Assembly: GCA_022566355.1 (NCBI GenBank)
Contig: JADFJB010000036.1
Location: 1-36,259, forward strand
DNA: 36,259 nucleotides
Direction: 5' to 3'
Source of the DNA: a candidate division KSB1 bacterium
Lineage (GTDB): Bacteria > Zhuqueibacterota > JdFR-76 > DREG01
Numbering within the stretch: the stretch's first letter is position 1; each line of letters starts with the position of its first letter. A program made the translations under genes and the position numbers. Shown piece after piece: positions 34,016-36,259 of the stretch. The notes beneath the pieces were generated by a model, which saw only the letters and a program-made list of their open reading frames with translations, did no database searches and was not told where the DNA came from.

Positions 34016-35332
34016 CTATTTTTCAGCAATACAATACAAATATTTCCGGCCGCGCAGGTATATTTCATTATCGACGATTGCCATAGACGCATCGACGTCG
34101 TCGTCCAGTGAATTACTGGCCAGAACCTCGAATGTGGCGCCGTGTTTAATCACAAGGGTTTTACCATCGCGACTGGTTATGTACACTCGATCTTTTGCTG
34201 CCACCGGTGAGGCATAAACATTTCGAATGCCGTCCAAACGTTGCCGGCTGTAATAAGTTTCGCCGGTTTTTGCATTGAGACTTGTGAGAACACCGGAATT
34301 TCCCTTAAGGATATAAATCGTGTTTTTATACAGAAGAGGTGAGGGCACATAGGGTGTGTCTTGATCGTACTGCCAGACAATCGCCTCGGATCCTTTAATG
34401 TTTCCTTTTGCATCATCCAGGCGGATTGCTTGGAGAGCGCTGCCGCGAAATCCACTGGTGACATAAACCATGCCGTCGGCGGCAACCGGCGAGGGAATGG
34501 CATTTAACGTCATTCCGCTGCTCTGCCAAATTAATTCTCCATTCGAAATATCATAACTTCGCACCTTGCCGGTTGCGCTGGTTATAACTTGTCCTTTGCC
34601 GTTATGTTCGACAGCCAAAGGAGTGGTCCACGAAGTAATTTCATCGCGGTTGACCTTCCAAATTTCATCTCCATTATTTTTGTCGAGCGCTGTAATAAAG
34701 GATTTGCCTTCATGATCCCAATTAATAATGATCTTATTGCCATAGAGCGCGGGAGAACTGCCTTCTCCGAAAGCTCTTCTTTTGTTCATGTCTCCCAGAT
34801 CTTTTTTCCATTTCAGGTTTCCCTGCATATCATAACAATACAAACCCCTTGAGCCAAAATATACGTAGAGATTTTCTCCATCTGTAATGGCAGAATTGGA
34901 CGCCCAGGTACCGGTGGCATGGGTCCCTTCATGGGGAAATTCTTCTATGGCGGTTTTTTCCCATGCGATTTTTCCGTCACTTCGGTTGATCGCAAGGATG
35001 CTGAATTTTAGAACCTGGTCCGGCCGAATTCCTCTCCTTCTGCCGCCGGAAGCTTGCCCTTCGCTGTTTTTTGTGTTAATCGCCGTCGTGATAAAAACGA
35101 GGTCCTTCCAGACAATTGGAGAGGATATTCCTAATCCCGCTATCGGGATTTTCCATTTGATATTTTTTTCTTCGCTCCACTGCAAGGGAGGATTTCCAAG
35201 CGGGGATTCACCTGTAGCTAACGGTCCGCGCCATTGCGGCCAATATTTTTCATCATCGTCAATTGGATTGGATTTCCACGATATAGATGAAAAAATCAAT
35301 ACGATGGGCAAAAGTAAAATACTCTTCTTCAT
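34016..35332 (-). CDS. Exported PQQ-like / BamB-type beta-propeller protein
   Basis: 438 aa from the ATG at 35332 (MKKSILLLPIVLIFSSISWK), seven nt behind AGGAG; a longer frame upstream lacks a ribosome-binding site. A signal peptide precedes the mature part YWPQWRGPLATGESPLGNPPLQWSEEKNIKWKIPIAGLGISSPIVWKDLVFITTA. Repeats of the PQQ type recur throughout (ILAINRSDGKIAWEK, ITALDKNNGDEIWKV, VRSYDISNGELIWQS, LTSLNAKTGETYYSR), giving seven or eight blades. No PQQ ligand or dehydrogenase active-site residues can be claimed. It is of the group often seen in Planctomycetes, Verrucomicrobia and soil genomes with unknown substrate. Stand-alone gene. Confidence 0.85.
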   Translation of the reverse strand: MKKSILLLPIVLIFSSISWKSNPIDDDEKYWPQWRGPLATGESPLGNPPLQWSEEKNIKWKIPIAGLGISSPIVWKDLVFITTAINTKNSEGQASGGRRRGIRPDQVLKFSILAINRSDGKIAWEKTAIEEFPHEGTHATGTWASNSAITDGENLYVYFGSRGLYCYDMQGNLKWKKDLGDMNKRRAFGEGSSPALYGNKIIINWDHEGKSFITALDKNNGDEIWKVNRDEITSWTTPLAVEHNGKGQVITSATGKVRSYDISNGELIWQSSGMTLNAIPSPVAADGMVYVTSGFRGSALQAIRLDDAKGNIKGSEAIVWQYDQDTPYVPSPLLYKNTIYILKGNSGVLTSLNAKTGETYYSRQRLDGIRNVYASPVAAKDRVYITSRDGKTLVIKHGATFEVLASNSLDDDVDASMAIVDNEIYLRGRKYLYCIAEK

Positions 35333-35670
35333 GAGAATTCTCCTGATAATATGAATTTGCATAGAGTCAGTTTAAAACTTTGAGAAAAATAAATATAAAG
35401 ATGTAATTGAATACAAACCATTTTTTAACTGAAATATATTCCCAAGTATACAAATAAATAGCCATTCCGATTCATGTGCTGAGAGAAAATTCTAGTTTGA
35501 ACCGCTAGCAGTCCCACAAACGAATTTAAAAGTCATTGATTTGAATAATAGAAAAAATTATGTTGAAAGTTGCAAATATTCTGGAGTACCTGGAGTGATA
35601 AATAAAAAAACTGGAAAGAAGCAAAGTTCGCCAGAAAATTAAATTGAGTTTTTAAAATGGAGTGAAAATC
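35333..35670. other. Gene-free spacer before the DinB-like gene
   Basis: About 340 bp, AT-rich, between divergent genes. No believable coding frame was found. Near 35595-35645 the minus strand reads CTGGCGAACTTTGCTTCTTT, a decayed-looking low-information word, but nothing I would annotate. A promoter for the rightward gene was not identified. Confidence 0.5.
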
Positions 35671-36195
35671 ATGGTAAAAAAAATAAAATGGGTCGAAAGA
35701 AAATTTGAATTCCACGATCCAGTCGGAGTCTTCCCCTGTATTTTATCACGCCTGCAGGGAACCCCGGTTCGGATAGGCGAAATCACCCGTAATTTACCGC
35801 CGGGCATTCTGGTAATCAGAGCGGCTGACAGTTGGTCGATTCAGGAAAATGTCGGCCACTTGCTGGATCTGGAAGAACTGGGTGAAAAAAGATTGGCCGA
35901 TTTTTTGTCAAATGCAGATGTCCTCACTCCCGCGGATATGACAAATGCAAAAACCCACGGTGGGAATCATAACTCTGGTTCTATGAAGGATCTCCTGCAA
36001 AAGTTCAAGGATGCCCGGCAAGCCCTGGTTTCCAAACTGGCAGACCTTAGCGAAGAACAAGTGGCTATCTCTATTTTACATCCTCGCATCAATAAACCCA
36101 TGCGTATCATCGATTGGGCGTTTTTTATGGCAGAGCATGATGACAACCATATAGCGAGAATTATTGAATTAGCGAAGACTTTGCAAAGAGGGTAA
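35671..36195 (+). CDS. DinB-fold (DinB_2) putative metal-dependent protein
   Basis: 174 aa from the ATG at 35671, six nt after GGAGTG; an in-frame GTG at 35662 overlaps that site. The four-helix DinB/YfiT fold is suggested by SWSIQENVGHLLDLEELGEKRL (metal ligand candidate H63) and by the C-terminal WAFFMAEHDDNHIARIIEL (H156 and H160). The three histidines fit the usual nickel/zinc triad. DinB-like enzymes include thiol transferases (bacillithiol, mycothiol) and uncharacterised damage-inducible proteins; a specific reaction is not claimed. Downstream 36196-36259 contains no further gene start that can be read. Confidence 0.82.
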   Translation: MVKKIKWVERKFEFHDPVGVFPCILSRLQGTPVRIGEITRNLPPGILVIRAADSWSIQENVGHLLDLEELGEKRLADFLSNADVLTPADMTNAKTHGGNHNSGSMKDLLQKFKDARQALVSKLADLSEEQVAISILHPRINKPMRIIDWAFFMAEHDDNHIARIIELAKTLQRG

Positions 36196-36259
36196 TAATA
36201 CTTCTTTATGCGAGCGTCCCCGGCAACCGATAGTTTCAGCGTCGTATTTTTCTTACTCT

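Noticed and set aside
1-36259. CRISPR arrays, tRNA or rRNA genes, complete insertion sequences
   Set aside because: No regularly spaced repeats, tRNA T-loop/cloverleaf signatures, rRNA segments or transposase genes were recognised on either strand.

Overview
The window (36,259 bp) looks like the chromosome of an uncultured, AT-rich, Gram-negative heterotrophic bacterium. The grounds are a lipoprotein with a TPR plus TolB-like propeller, a SPOR-domain exported protein, a BamB/PQQ-type propeller, sigma-54/NtrC regulation, split glycine decarboxylase (GcvPA), FapA (DUF342) and a FadI/FadJ pair. The mix resembles the FCB superphylum side (Calditrichota/KSB1/Marinimicrobia-like), but that placement is inference from gene content. 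Nearly all of the window is housekeeping chromosome, with several small decayed or accessory inserts.

Layout. (1) 1-1352: two tandem minus-strand genes, an HNH-nuclease-like protein and a membrane-anchored coiled-coil protein cut by the window edge. They share a recently duplicated C-terminal domain. (2) 1599-2162: PAP2 phosphatase. (3) 2243-6580: plus-strand operon efp-accB-accC-gcvH-gcvPA behind a good sigma-70 promoter; gcvPB and gcvT are not in the window. (4) 6598-8190: convergent methyltransferase and degenerate GT2-like genes, then a roughly 650-bp empty stretch. (5) 8845-12329: fadI-fadJ beta-oxidation pair. (6) 12369-15547: minus-strand rng-rplU-rpmA-mdh, with rplU and rpmA overlapping by 11 nt. 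(7) 16128-17457: an intact M50 site-2 protease between two gene corpses, a PfkB-type sugar kinase and a SAM hydroxide adenosyltransferase (DUF62). (8) 17626-22281: four-gene minus-strand operon (small CxCG protein, FapA, soluble PAS histidine kinase, NtrC-type regulator) with a sigma-54-like promoter. (9) 22583-26966: carA-carB. (10) 27096-29860: TPR/TolB-like lipoprotein, a perfect -24/-12 sigma-54 promoter driving two tiny ORFs (77 and 43 aa), and a TPR/SPOR protein. (11) 30142-33801: nudC, aroQ, MNT antitoxin with a decayed HEPN toxin, and a fused aroK-aroB. (12) 34016-36195: exported PQQ/BamB-like propeller and a DinB-fold protein.

How they fit together. The acc genes feed malonyl-CoA to fatty acid synthesis, while fadIJ degrades acyl-CoAs and mdh belongs to central metabolism. 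AroKB and AroQ together cover three shikimate-pathway activities. The most interesting part is the regulatory circuit: the histidine kinase/NtrC pair carries a GAFTGA motif and so should activate sigma-54. Its own operon and the two-small-ORF transcription unit both show -24/-12 elements with a dyad about 90-100 bp upstream of the expected start. I infer that the small ORFs are a target of this system.

The decayed genes and REP-like dyads in the spacers show active erosion of accessory DNA. The right-hand ~6 kb (from about 30.1 kb) is visibly richer in G+C than the rest.
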